Shown one piece after another: positions 1-7,120 of a stretch of DNA of 10,844 bases. Origin of the DNA: CAZZKF01 sp964654995 (lineage in GTDB: Bacteria; Pseudomonadota; Alphaproteobacteria; CAZZKF01). The notes below the pieces were generated by a model that did no database searches, was not told the DNA's origin, and saw only the letters and a program-made list of their open reading frames with translations. Made by a program: the position numbers and the translations under genes. The stretch covers positions 1 to 10,844 of the forward strand of contig CAZZKF010000080.1 of assembly GCA_964654995.1 (NCBI GenBank), in the 5' to 3' direction. Each line of letters starts with the position of its first letter. The first letter of the stretch is position 1.

Positions 1-2623
1 GCGGCACGATGATCGAGAGCCGCTTCAAGGCCCGCTGCTGGTTCTCGAAGGCGCCACCCCATTCGATCCAGTAGCCGGTCGGCAGATCGATGGCGCGTTC
101 GATCGCGGCGTTGGCATCACGCACGAAGCCGTCGACGTCGCGCCCGCGCACATCCATCTGGATCACCGCGTAACGCTGCAACTGCTCGCGGCGCACGAAG
201 GAATAGCCCTCGCTCACCGTCACCTCGGCGACCCGGGAGAGCGGCACGATGGCGCCGTCGGCGGTGCGCAGCGGAATGTTGCGGATCGCCTGAACCGAGG
301 CCTTGGCATGATCGTGAAGGCGGGCGGTGATATCGAAGCGCTTGACGCCGTCGATCAGGGTCGAGACCGGCTCGTTGCCGATGCCGGTACGCACCACGGT
401 CAGCACATCGTCGGCATTCAGCCCGTAGCGGGCAAGCTGCCGGCGGTCGACCTGAATGCGGATCTGCGGCTTGCCGAGATTGGCCTCGAGCGACAGATCG
501 GCGACTCCGGGGATGCCGGCGATGACGTTCTTGATCTCCTGGCTGAGGCGATCGAGCTCGCCGAGGTCGGGGCCGTAGAGCTTGGCTGCCAAGGTCGCGC
601 GCACCCCCGATATCAGCTCCTCGACGCGCATCTGGATCGGCTGGGTAAAGGCGATCACCGCCGTCGGCACGACGCGCTCGAGCGTTTCGCGCATGGCCTC
701 GGCCAGATCCTCGAAGCTGCGGTCCGAACCCCATTCGCTGCGCGGTTTGAGCTCGGTATAGATCTCCATGTAGTTGACGTCCGCGGTCTCTCCCTTTTCG
801 GCCCGGCCGATCATCGCCAGCGTCGTGTTGACCTCCGGGAACTCGCCGAGCGCGGTCTCGATATCCTTGGAAATCTTGATCGACTGGTCGAGCGAGGTGG
901 AGGGAATCGAGGTCACCCGCCACATGATCGAGCCCTCCTGCAACTGCGGCATGAATTCCTTGCCGAGAAACGGGAACAGCGCCAGGCTGGCGACCAGCAG
1001 CGCAACCGCCGCGCCGACAACGCGGCCCTTGTGGGCAAGGCTCCAGGCCAGCAGCGGCAGATAGCCGCGCTTGATCCAGGCGACAAGCAGGGTGTCGCGT
1101 TCGGCCTTGGGCTTGAGCAGCAGCGACGCCAGCACCGGGATGATGGTCAGGGTCAACAGCAAGGAGCCGGCCATGGCGAAGCTGATGGTAAAGGCCATCG
1201 GCTTGAACAGCTTGCCTTCCAGGCCCTCGAGGCCGAACAGCGGCAGAAACACCACGATGATGATGAGGATGGCAAAGGCGATCGGGTTGGCGACCTCGCG
1301 GGCTGCCGCCAGCACCGCCGCCGTGCGGTTGACCCGCTCGCCCTCGGCGCGGCGCTCGGCCATGATCCGGAACGAGTTCTCGACCATCACCACGGCGCCG
1401 TCGACCATCATGCCGATGCCGATCGCCAGCCCGGCCAGCGACATCAGGTTGGCCGACAGGCCGGCTTCCTTCATGAACACGAAGGCGATCAGCATGGCCA
1501 GCGGCAGGGCGGCGATCACCACCAGCGCCGAGCGCAGCTCGCCAAGGAACAGGAACAGCACGATGGCGACCAGAATGGCGCCTTCGATCAGCGCCCGTTC
1601 GGCCGTCGACACCGCCTTCTCCACCAGCTCGGTGCGGTCGTAGACGGGTTGCAGGACAACCCCGTCGGGCAGCGCCCGGGCGACGATGTCGAGCTTCTGC
1701 TTGACCGCATCGACGACCTTCTTGGCGTTCTCGCCGATCCGGGAGAGCGCCATGCCGAGCACCACCTCGCGGCCATCCCGGGTGACCGCACCGAAGCGCA
1801 GGGCCGGCGCCTGGACGATGGTGGCGACATCGCGCAAATAAACCGGCGTGCCGTTCTCGACCTTGAGGACGATGCGGCCGATATCCGCTTCGCCGCGCAC
1901 CAGCCCGAGCCCGCGGATCAGGAACTGCTCGGGCCCCAGGTCGATGTACTGGCCGCCGACCTGGCGGTTGTTGGCGGTGATCGCCGCCATGATGTCGCGA
2001 TAGCCGAGCTTGTACTTGATCAGCCGCATGGGATCGATCTGGACCTGGAACTGGCGGTTCTGGCCGCCCCAGGAGGTGACGTCGTCGACGCCGGGCGCGG
2101 TCCGCAGGATGAGCCGCACCGACCAGTCCTGCAGGGTCCGCAGATCCATGTCCGTAATGGTACCGGCAAGCGCCTCGTCGGCGCGCTCGAGGGTGTACCA
2201 GAACACCTGCCCGAGGCCCGAGGTGTTGGGCCCCATCACCGGCGTGCCATAGCCTTCGGGGATGCGGTCGCCGACCTCTTGCAGCCGCTCCATGACCAGA
2301 CGGCGGGCGAAATAGATGTCGACATCGTCCTCGAAATAGACCGAGACGTAGGACAGCCCGAACAGGCTCACCGAACGGATCTGCTGGACATCGGGCAGTC
2401 CGGCCATGGCCGTCTCGACCGGGAAGGTGAGGAGCTGTTCGACATCCTCGGCCGCCAGCCCCGGCGATTCCGTATAGATGTTGACCTGCACCGGGGTGAC
2501 GTCCGGAAAGGCGTCGATCGGCACCGTCGTGATCGCCCGGACCCCGAGAAAGCCGATCACCAGAAAGGCGATGATGACCAGAAACTTGTAGCGCAGAGAA
2601 ACTTCCACCAGGCGGTTCAGCAT
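1..2623 (-). CDS. czcA: CzcA-like heavy-metal efflux RND pump, 3' end outside window
   Basis: Inner-membrane proton/metal antiporter of the HME-RND family, the energised part of a tripartite efflux system. 874 codons are visible; family members have about 1020 to 1050, so the last transmembrane block is beyond the left edge. TM1 is at residues 14-31 (KFLVIIAFLVIGFLGVRA), the first periplasmic domain at about 35-340, TM2 to TM6 at about 342-500, and the second periplasmic domain from about 555. TM4 holds D408, G409, A410, E415 and N416, the DGA...EN part of the HME signature, but Gly402 stands where CzcA has an essential Asp. The Met cluster of the Cu/Ag pump CusA is missing at two aligned positions (R569, E669), which argues for a divalent metal. 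Two ATGs are adjacent (2626 and 2623). I chose the second because AGGAG (2635-2631) lies 7 bases before it and only 4 before the first. The gene starts just after the czcB-like stop. CzcA, CnrA or NccA-type specificity cannot be told apart. Confidence 0.93.
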   Translation of the reverse strand, partial: MLNRLVEVSLRYKFLVIIAFLVIGFLGVRAITTVPIDAFPDVTPVQVNIYTESPGLAAEDVEQLLTFPVETAMAGLPDVQQIRSVSLFGLSYVSVYFEDDVDIYFARRLVMERLQEVGDRIPEGYGTPVMGPNTSGLGQVFWYTLERADEALAGTITDMDLRTLQDWSVRLILRTAPGVDDVTSWGGQNRQFQVQIDPMRLIKYKLGYRDIMAAITANNRQVGGQYIDLGPEQFLIRGLGLVRGEADIGRIVLKVENGTPVYLRDVATIVQAPALRFGAVTRDGREVVLGMALSRIGENAKKVVDAVKQKLDIVARALPDGVVLQPVYDRTELVEKAVSTAERALIEGAILVAIVLFLFLGELRSALVVIAALPLAMLIAFVFMKEAGLSANLMSLAGLAIGIGMMVDGAVVMVENSFRIMAERRAEGERVNRTAAVLAAAREVANPIAFAILIIIVVFLPLFGLEGLEGKLFKPMAFTISFAMAGSLLLTLTIIPVLASLLLKPKAERDTLLVAWIKRGYLPLLAWSLAHKGRVVGAAVALLVASLALFPFLGKEFMPQLQEGSIMWRVTSIPSTSLDQSIKISKDIETALGEFPEVNTTLAMIGRAEKGETADVNYMEIYTELKPRSEWGSDRSFEDLAEAMRETLERVVPTAVIAFTQPIQMRVEELISGVRATLAAKLYGPDLGELDRLSQEIKNVIAGIPGVADLSLEANLGKPQIRIQVDRRQLARYGLNADDVLTVVRTGIGNEPVSTLIDGVKRFDITARLHDHAKASVQAIRNIPLRTADGAIVPLSRVAEVTVSEGYSFVRREQLQRYAVIQMDVRGRDVDGFVRDANAAIERAIDLPTGYWIEWGGAFENQQRALKRLSIIVP

Positions 2624-2630
2624 CATCCGT

Positions 2631-2635
2631 CTCCT
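2631..2635 (-). promoter_or_regulatory. Ribosome-binding site of the czcA-like gene, overlapping the czcB stop
   Basis: AGGAG read on the minus strand overlaps the last two bases of the TAG stop of the adaptor gene (TAGGAG). It sits 4 bases before the first ATG and 7 before the second. It decides the start choice for the pump and implies that a ribosome finishing the adaptor is already at the pump's initiation site, which suggests translational coupling. Confidence 0.7.
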
Positions 2636-3821
2636 AATGCCCGTGGCCTTCGCCCATGCGGGTTTTCTGGATCAGCGACTTGAGCAGGAAGACTTGCGAG
2701 ACGGCGATCTCGTCGCCGTCCGAAAGGCCGCCGGCAATCTCGATCCAGAGGCCCTGCTGGCGGCCGACTTCCACCGGCGTCGGCTGGAGCGTGTCGCCCT
2801 CGGCCTTGAACACCGTCGGCGCGCCGTCCATCAGCACCACCGCCGTCTCGGGAACCGCCAGGCGCGGCGCCGTCCGGCCGGTCTCGATGCTGACACTGAC
2901 GAACTGGCCGGGATGAAGAACATCGTCGCGGTTGTCGATGGCCACCCGGATCGGCAGCGTGCGGGTGGTCTCGTCAAGCATGTGGTGAGCCTGGATCACC
3001 CGCCCGGGCACGATCTGTCCGTCATCGGTGCGCACCTGCGCCGGGGCGCCGACGGCGATGCCGGCGGCCTGGTCGGGGGTCAACTGGGCCTCGACCCAGA
3101 CCCGGGTCTCGTCGCTGATGTGGAACAGCACGCGGCCCGGCTCGACCACCTCGCCGACGATGAAATTGTCGCGCACTACGGTGCCGTCGCGCGGCGCCAG
3201 CAGCGCGAAGGTGCCGTCGGCCTCGGCCGGACCGCCTTTCAGCAGACTGGCGACCTGCTCAGGCGTCATGCCGAAGGCGAGGACCCGGGCGCGGGCCTGT
3301 TCGGCGGCGACGCGCGCCTCGATGAAGCGCTGGTCGGAAACCACATCGCGGCCGAGCTTGCGGACCCGCTGCCATTCTCTCTGGGCCACGATCAGGGCCC
3401 CCTGGGCGCGCGCCATCTCGACGCTGGTCAGCGTCACCAGCGGCTGACCGGCGGTGACCCGGTCGCCGAGGCGGGCATGGCGGGCGACGATCTGGGCCGA
3501 AATCCGCGGCGTGATCTGGGCCGAATTGTAAAGGTCGAGGGTGACTTCGCCGGGCACGGTGATGTCCTCGCTCAGCGCCCGCCGGCCAACGCGGGCGGTC
3601 TCGATGCCGTTGGCCGTACGCTCGGCCGCCGACATGGTGATGGCACCGGCTTCGTCGTGGTCGTCGCCGGCCGGGCTCGCCAATGTCTCGGCGTGGCTGG
3701 CCGGGGCACTTCCGGTATCCGGTCCGCCGGTCAGCAATGCGCCGGCGGCAAAGCTGGCGGTGGCAAGGGCGATCAGCCCGAGGATCGAGGAGGGTTTCAT
3801 GCTGGTAATGTTCAGGGTCAT
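2634..3821 (-). CDS. czcB: CzcB-like periplasmic adaptor (membrane fusion protein)
   Basis: 395 residues. The protein links the RND pump to the outer membrane factor across the periplasm and may hand metal to the pump. A hydrophobic N-terminal segment at residues 11-31 acts as signal or anchor and has no lipobox Cys. The barrel-sandwich (lipoyl-like) half at about 100-135 contains ITPRISAQIVARHARLGDRV. A short helical hairpin spans about 136-195, the second lipoyl half spans about 205-232 (LLAPRDGTVV), a beta-barrel follows at about 235-315, and a membrane-proximal domain reaches the end. The His-rich N-terminal metal-binding domain of some CzcB proteins is absent; only an acidic DDHDE patch (53-57) remains, and the protein ends in GHGH. 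The start ATG overlaps the stop of the outer membrane gene (ATGA). A GGTGGAG lies 8 bases before it, whereas the internal ATG at residue 8 has no such site. The protein could also be called CusB-like, since the families grade into each other. Confidence 0.93.
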   Translation of the reverse strand: MTLNITSMKPSSILGLIALATASFAAGALLTGGPDTGSAPASHAETLASPAGDDHDEAGAITMSAAERTANGIETARVGRRALSEDITVPGEVTLDLYNSAQITPRISAQIVARHARLGDRVTAGQPLVTLTSVEMARAQGALIVAQREWQRVRKLGRDVVSDQRFIEARVAAEQARARVLAFGMTPEQVASLLKGGPAEADGTFALLAPRDGTVVRDNFIVGEVVEPGRVLFHISDETRVWVEAQLTPDQAAGIAVGAPAQVRTDDGQIVPGRVIQAHHMLDETTRTLPIRVAIDNRDDVLHPGQFVSVSIETGRTAPRLAVPETAVVLMDGAPTVFKAEGDTLQPTPVEVGRQQGLWIEIAGGLSDGDEIAVSQVFLLKSLIQKTRMGEGHGH

Positions 3822-5128
3822 TTGAGGGTCTCCACCCAATCGTTGATGGCGCCGGAGGCATCGAGCCAGTCGAACCAGGCGGTCCAGAGCTGGCCGCGCA
3901 GGGTGACGCCGGCGTTTTCGGTGGCAAAGGTCTGGTTGAGCTGGACGATGTAATCGACGGCGTTGATCTCGCCGGCCTGCCACAACCGTTGCAGCAGACG
4001 GCGTTGCTCATCCAGCGGCGCCGCGCCCTGGGCGATCCAGGATTGCCAGGCCGTGAGCGCCGCGCCGTAACGGTCGTGGCTGGCGCGCAGCCGGGCCTCG
4101 GCCTGGCGCACCAGATCGTTGTAGTCCTGGGTCGAGGCGATCCAGTCGGAGCCGGCGGCATCGACCTCGGCCCGGAAACTGTTGCGCACCGGCAGCGGCA
4201 CCGACAGGCGAACGCCGAACAACGTCGTCGACTCCCGCGCTCCCGGCAAGCCGCCGGAGTTTTCGCGTCCGATCGCAACTCCCAGCGTCGGATCGGGGAT
4301 GCGGTTGCGGCGCGCCACCTGAATGCGCCGTTGCGCTGCGTCCTGGACGGCCTCGCGCAGGCGCAACTCGGGCAGCGCCTTGACGGTGATGTCCTTGGGC
4401 GACGGCGGTGCCTCGCCGGGAATGCCGGCAAGCCGCGGGAGCGTCGCCGGCAGGGCGCCGGCCAGCGCCAGCAGCCGCTCGCGGGCGACCAGGAATTCGG
4501 CCCGCGCCGCGCTTTCCTCGGCCAGCGCCTCGGCGAGTGTCAGGCGGGCGGTCAGCAGCTCGCTGCGCGGCAGGTCGCCGGCCTGGTTGCGGCGCCGGGC
4601 GAGGTCGAGAAAATCGCGGTTGAGCCGGACCCGGACACGGGCCAGGCGCAGTGCCTCGGCACGGGTCTCGGCGTCGCTCAGGGCGACCAGGAGGTTGAAC
4701 GCCAGGGCCTTGCGGGTAATCGCCAGCCGGGCCTCGGCCATCGCCACTTCGGCACTGGCCACGGCGGCCCGGGCCCGGCGCTTGCCGGACAGATCGAGGG
4801 TTTGCGACAGGCCGACATCCTTGCTGTTGTCGAGGGCGTTGTCGTAGCCGAGCTCGATCTCGGGGTTATAGAGCGGGCGCGCCTGGCCGCGGGCCCGGGC
4901 CCGGGCGGCGGCCAGCTCGGCCTGTGCCCGGCGCAGCGCCGGGTGGTCGGACATCACCCGCTCGACGAACCGGCGCAGGGGGCGCAGGGACGGCGTTGTC
5001 GGTGAATCCGGCCGGGCCGGCATGACTTCGGTCGGCGGCTGGTCCTGGGCGGATAACGGCTGGCCGGGGGCGAGGGCGGTCAGGCCCGCCATGCCCGCGG
5101 CAATCAGTGCATGAAACTGTTTTTTCAT
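3818..5128 (-). CDS. czcC: CzcC-like outer membrane efflux protein (TolC family)
   Basis: 436 residues, the usual size for CzcC. It forms the trimeric exit duct in the outer membrane. A signal peptide MKKQFHALIAAGMAGLTALA ends in a plausible cleavage site after LSA (residue 27). There is no lipobox Cys, so it is probably not a lipoprotein. Two outer-membrane-efflux repeats are visible. The first has the long Ala/Arg-rich helix at 50-85 followed by YNPEIELGY (87-95) and a beta strand. The second has RRNRIPDPTLGVAIG at about 273-287 followed by the strand FGVRLSVPLPVRNSF. Long coiled helices lie between and after these. It is the first gene of the three efflux genes and overlaps the adaptor by ATGA. 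The ATG at 5128 is supported by the signal peptide and by a weak GAGAG 8 bases upstream. That GAGAG lies inside one arm of an inverted repeat (see 5134-5217), so translation may be controlled. Confidence 0.93.
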   Translation of the reverse strand: MKKQFHALIAAGMAGLTALAPGQPLSAQDQPPTEVMPARPDSPTTPSLRPLRRFVERVMSDHPALRRAQAELAAARARARGQARPLYNPEIELGYDNALDNSKDVGLSQTLDLSGKRRARAAVASAEVAMAEARLAITRKALAFNLLVALSDAETRAEALRLARVRVRLNRDFLDLARRRNQAGDLPRSELLTARLTLAEALAEESAARAEFLVARERLLALAGALPATLPRLAGIPGEAPPSPKDITVKALPELRLREAVQDAAQRRIQVARRNRIPDPTLGVAIGRENSGGLPGARESTTLFGVRLSVPLPVRNSFRAEVDAAGSDWIASTQDYNDLVRQAEARLRASHDRYGAALTAWQSWIAQGAAPLDEQRRLLQRLWQAGEINAVDYIVQLNQTFATENAGVTLRGQLWTAWFDWLDASGAINDWVETLK

Positions 5129-5133
5129 TCACG

Positions 5134-5217
5134 GAACTCTCGTTGTCGATTAATAGCGACGGTGCGCATGCCCGAACGGGCATCCGCGCCTTCAAACGAC
5201 AGGGGGTGCGAGAGTTC
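5134..5217 (-). promoter_or_regulatory. Nested inverted repeats covering the gap before the czcC-like gene
   Basis: A perfect 9-base inverted repeat is formed by positions 5134-5142 and 5209-5217 (GAACTCTCG on the plus strand at the first, CGAGAGTTC at the second), separated by 66 bases. In the minus-strand transcript the downstream arm contains the GAGAG that is the only Shine-Dalgarno-like stretch before the czcC-like ATG. The upstream arm overlaps the TGA stop of the small His/Cys gene. Between the arms lies a second dyad (5164-5189). Pairing of the outer arms would hide the ribosome-binding region. The repeats are seen directly; an RNA switch, a translational coupling device or a protein operator are all inference. 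Confidence 0.4.
5164..5189. repeat. GC-rich dyad, possible operator or RNA hairpin
   Basis: The core is ATGCCCG, AA, CGGGCAT at 5168-5183, a perfect 7-base inverted repeat with a 2-base centre. It is extended by GCGC at 5164-5167 pairing with GCGC at 5186-5189 around a 2-base bulge. In the minus-strand RNA it would fold as a strong hairpin. No run of U follows it; the next bases are ACCGTCGCTATTAAT. It is therefore not a normal intrinsic terminator. Its place about 40 to 55 bases before the czcC-like start, next to an AT-rich TATTAAT (possible -10) at about 5148-5154, also fits an operator of a metal-responsive regulator. Confidence 0.5.
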
Positions 5218-5530
5218 AGACCAGAGGAGGCGGGACCGGCGGCCTTTGGCCCAGGTCCTTGATCCGGTCGTCGGACGGCCAGTGGCGGGCGCCGCGGTCG
5301 GTACGATCGATCAGCCCGGACAGCGGGCCCACCGGCTGCATGTGATGAAGCGTATCATAGCTGCAGTGCGCGGTGCAGCCGTCGGCCGATCCGGCCTGGC
5401 CGAAATCGAAATGGTCGTGGCTGGTGATCGCATCGGCCTGGGCGGCGTCGTGAATCGTGATGTCGGTGAACTGCACGATGAAAAACGACAGCATGAACAG
5501 CAGGACGGAGATTTTCTTGCCGCGCTTCAT
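5216..5530 (-). CDS. Small secreted His/Cys-containing protein at the head of the efflux genes
   Basis: 104 residues, not assigned to a named family. The N-terminus MKRGKK followed by ISVLLFMLSFFIVQF is a clear signal sequence, with a likely cleavage near QADA (residues 31-34), so the mature part is a periplasmic peptide of about 70 residues. It has candidate metal ligands close together: H38, H40, C52, H55, C56, H62 and H63 (SHDHF, GCTAHC, LHHM). The C-terminus is Pro-rich (RPPVPPPLV). By position and type it resembles the small periplasmic proteins such as CzcI that precede czcCBA in Cupriavidus, but I see no sequence proof of homology. An in-frame ATG at 5602 would add 24 residues and push the signal sequence inward, and it has no ribosome-binding site, so I prefer 5530, although its own site is also weak. 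The gene lies 135 bases after phoB and 87 before the czcC-like gene, on the same strand. Confidence 0.7.
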   Translation of the reverse strand: MKRGKKISVLLFMLSFFIVQFTDITIHDAAQADAITSHDHFDFGQAGSADGCTAHCSYDTLHHMQPVGPLSGLIDRTDRGARHWPSDDRIKDLGQRPPVPPPLV

Positions 5531-5665
5531 GGTTTGACAAAGAACCTGTTGCTGCTCACATTCGTGCCGGTTTTCGACCGTATTCGGCCCAGCGCGCGCC
5601 ATATTGAGGGTATTCGCATCATTTGCAAAGCGTTTTTCGCGAACTCGTGTCGAGCTGCGGCTGGC
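5531..5665 (-). promoter_or_regulatory. Gap between phoB and the small secreted-protein gene, likely promoter region
   Basis: This gap and the 87-base gap before the czcC-like gene are the only two longer than 30 bases in the window, and this one is the natural place for a promoter of the metal-efflux genes. It contains an AT-richer patch at 5600-5643. A weak pair reads TTGCAA (5628-5623) and, 17 bases on, AATATG (5605-5600). The 8-base palindromes TTTGCAAA (5622-5629) and TTCGCGAA (5636-5643) lie alongside. I find no convincing Pho box and no recognisable metal-regulator operator. The -35/-10 assignment is weak and should be taken as a guess; the absence of a good terminator after phoB leaves read-through from the phosphate operon possible. 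Confidence 0.25.
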
Positions 5666-6364
5666 TTACGCCTCAGGGTCATCGTCGATGGCGTAGCCGG
5701 CGCCGCGCGCGGTGCGAATGACGTCCGGGGCGCCGCCGGCATTCAGCGCTTTTCGCAGGCGCCGGATGTGCACATCGACCGTGCGTTCCTCAAGGAAGAT
5801 ATTGGGCCCCCAGGCGAGGTCGAGCAGCCGGGCCCGGCTCAGCACCCGGCCCGGGCGTTCGATGAGGGCGCGCAGCAGGCGGAATTCGGTGGGACCGAGA
5901 TGCACCGGCCGGCCGTCGCGGGTGACCTTGTGGCGGGCGGGATCGAGGGTGATGCCGGCGTATTCCAGGGCCTCGCCGGCGGCCGCCGGATTGGTGCGCC
6001 GCAACACCGCGCGAATGCGGGCGATCAGCTCGGCCGGCGAGTAGGGCTTGACGACATAATCGTCGGCCCCGACCTCGAGGCCGCGGACCCGGTCGTCCTC
6101 CTCGCCGCGTGCGGTCAGCATGATGACCGGCAGGTCCGCCGTCTCGGGCCGCTTGCGCAGGCGCCGGCAGACCTCGAGCCCGGAGACCTCGGGCAGCATC
6201 CAGTCGAGGACGAGGAGATCGGGCCGCGCCTCCTCGATGCACAGCAGCGCCTCGGCACCGTCGCCGGCAAGCACGCAGTCATAGCCTTCGGCCTTCAGGT
6301 TGTAGCTCAGCAGCTCGGCCTGGGCCGGCTCGTCCTCGGCGATCAGGATGGTGGCGGTCGTCAT
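5666..6364 (-). CDS. phoB: Phosphate regulon response regulator PhoB
   Basis: 232 residues, the normal size of an OmpR/PhoB-type regulator. When phosphorylated by PhoR it binds Pho boxes and activates phosphate-starvation genes, usually including the pst operon itself. The receiver domain (1-120) has the acidic pocket E10, D11, E12, the phosphorylated Asp at 54 (LLVLDWMLPE), T84 in IMLTARG, and K106 in VVKPYSP. The winged-helix DNA-binding domain (about 133-230) shows LGPTEFRLLRALIERPGRVL, the recognition region RTVDVHIRRLRKAL and the wing GAGYAI. The ATG overlaps the stop of phoU as ATGA, so the two are translated together. The neighbourhood (pst and phoU directly upstream) makes PhoB the firm choice over other OmpR-type regulators. 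No phoR is adjacent on the downstream side. Confidence 0.95.
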   Translation of the reverse strand: MTTATILIAEDEPAQAELLSYNLKAEGYDCVLAGDGAEALLCIEEARPDLLVLDWMLPEVSGLEVCRRLRKRPETADLPVIMLTARGEEDDRVRGLEVGADDYVVKPYSPAELIARIRAVLRRTNPAAAGEALEYAGITLDPARHKVTRDGRPVHLGPTEFRLLRALIERPGRVLSRARLLDLAWGPNIFLEERTVDVHIRRLRKALNAGGAPDVIRTARGAGYAIDDDPEA

Positions 6365-7095
6365 CTGTTGCCCTTTTCATCGGAACCGCCGGAAACCACC
6401 ACCGAGGTGCTGCGATCTTCCTTGATGCGTTCCTCATCGGGCCAGGCGCCGGTGAGCATGAAATGCACTTCCTCGGCAATATTGGTGGCGTGATCGCCGA
6501 TGCGCTCGACGTTCTTGGCGATGAACAGAAGATGCGTGCACGCCGTGATCATGCGCGCGTCCTCCATCATGTAGGTGAGGATTTCCCGGAAGATGCTGGT
6601 ATGCATGCGATCGACGTCGCGATCACGGGCGATAACGTCCAGCGTCTTCTCGACATCGCGGGCAGTGAATGAATCCAGCACGTCATGAATCATGGCGCGG
6701 ACCAGGGCGCCCATACGGGCCAGCGATTCGCAGGTGCCCTGAAGGATCGGCTGGCCGGCCAATGTCACCGTGCGTTTGGCGATGTTCTTGGCATGATCGC
6801 CCATGCGCTCGAGATCGGCGGAAATCTTGAGCGCGGTGATGATCGTGCGCAGGTCCTCGGCCATCGGCTGGCGCAGGGCCAGGAGCCGCAGCGACAGGGC
6901 ATCGACCTCGCTTTCGAGGTCGTCGATGCGCTTGTCCGCCGCAACGATGTCGGCGGCCGTTTCCGGGTCGTGACGGACCAGCGCCGACATGGCGCCGCTA
7001 AGCTGCGCTTCGGCGCGCCCGCCCATTTCCATCAGGATCGCCTGGAGTTGGGAGAGCTCCTCATCATAGGCTCGGACGATATGCTGGTCGGTCAC
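6361..7095 (-). CDS. phoU: Phosphate signalling protein PhoU
   Basis: 244 residues. PhoU is a cytoplasmic, peripheral membrane protein that connects the Pst transporter to the PhoR kinase and keeps the regulon off when phosphate is plentiful. It is built of two similar three-helix bundles. Each carries the family's metal-binding signature, ERMGDHAKNI at 96-105 and ERIGDHATNI at 197-206, with the partner acidic motifs DKRIDDLESEVD (54-65) and RDRDVDRMHTSIFREI (157-172). The start is GTG at 7095, 25 bases after pstB, with GAGGG 8 bases before it. A charged tail of about 28 residues after residue 216 is not part of the bundles and ends in the overlap with phoB. Confidence 0.96.
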   Translation of the reverse strand: MTDQHIVRAYDEELSQLQAILMEMGGRAEAQLSGAMSALVRHDPETAADIVAADKRIDDLESEVDALSLRLLALRQPMAEDLRTIITALKISADLERMGDHAKNIAKRTVTLAGQPILQGTCESLARMGALVRAMIHDVLDSFTARDVEKTLDVIARDRDVDRMHTSIFREILTYMMEDARMITACTHLLFIAKNVERIGDHATNIAEEVHFMLTGAWPDEERIKEDRSTSVVVSGGSDEKGNR

Positions 7096-7120
7096 GGTGG
7101 CTGCCCTCTCTCAGATCCCT

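Noticed and set aside
308..2683. Plus-strand open frame of 791 codons opposite the pump gene
   Set aside because: Its product is a low-complexity run rich in His, Asp, Gln, Gly and Arg, typical of the antisense of a GC-rich gene. The minus strand encodes a complete, motif-bearing RND protein in the same place.
2637..3953. Plus-strand open frame of 438 codons opposite the adaptor gene
   Set aside because: Same antisense composition, no domain recognisable, and the opposite strand has a clear CzcB-like protein.
5534..5539. TTGACA on the plus strand, considered as a -35 for a divergent promoter
   Set aside because: No -10-like hexamer follows at 16 to 18 bases and no credible plus-strand gene lies downstream.
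5642..5656. Small dyad AACTCG-TGT-CGAGCT just after the phoB stop, considered as a terminator
   Set aside because: The stem is short, includes a G-U pair and is not followed by a U-run on the minus-strand RNA, so it does not qualify as an intrinsic terminator.
5111..6493. Plus-strand frame of 460 codons spanning phoB, the small gene and both gaps
   Set aside because: It crosses several minus-strand features, has shadow-like composition over phoB, and has no ribosome-binding site or domain that I recognise.
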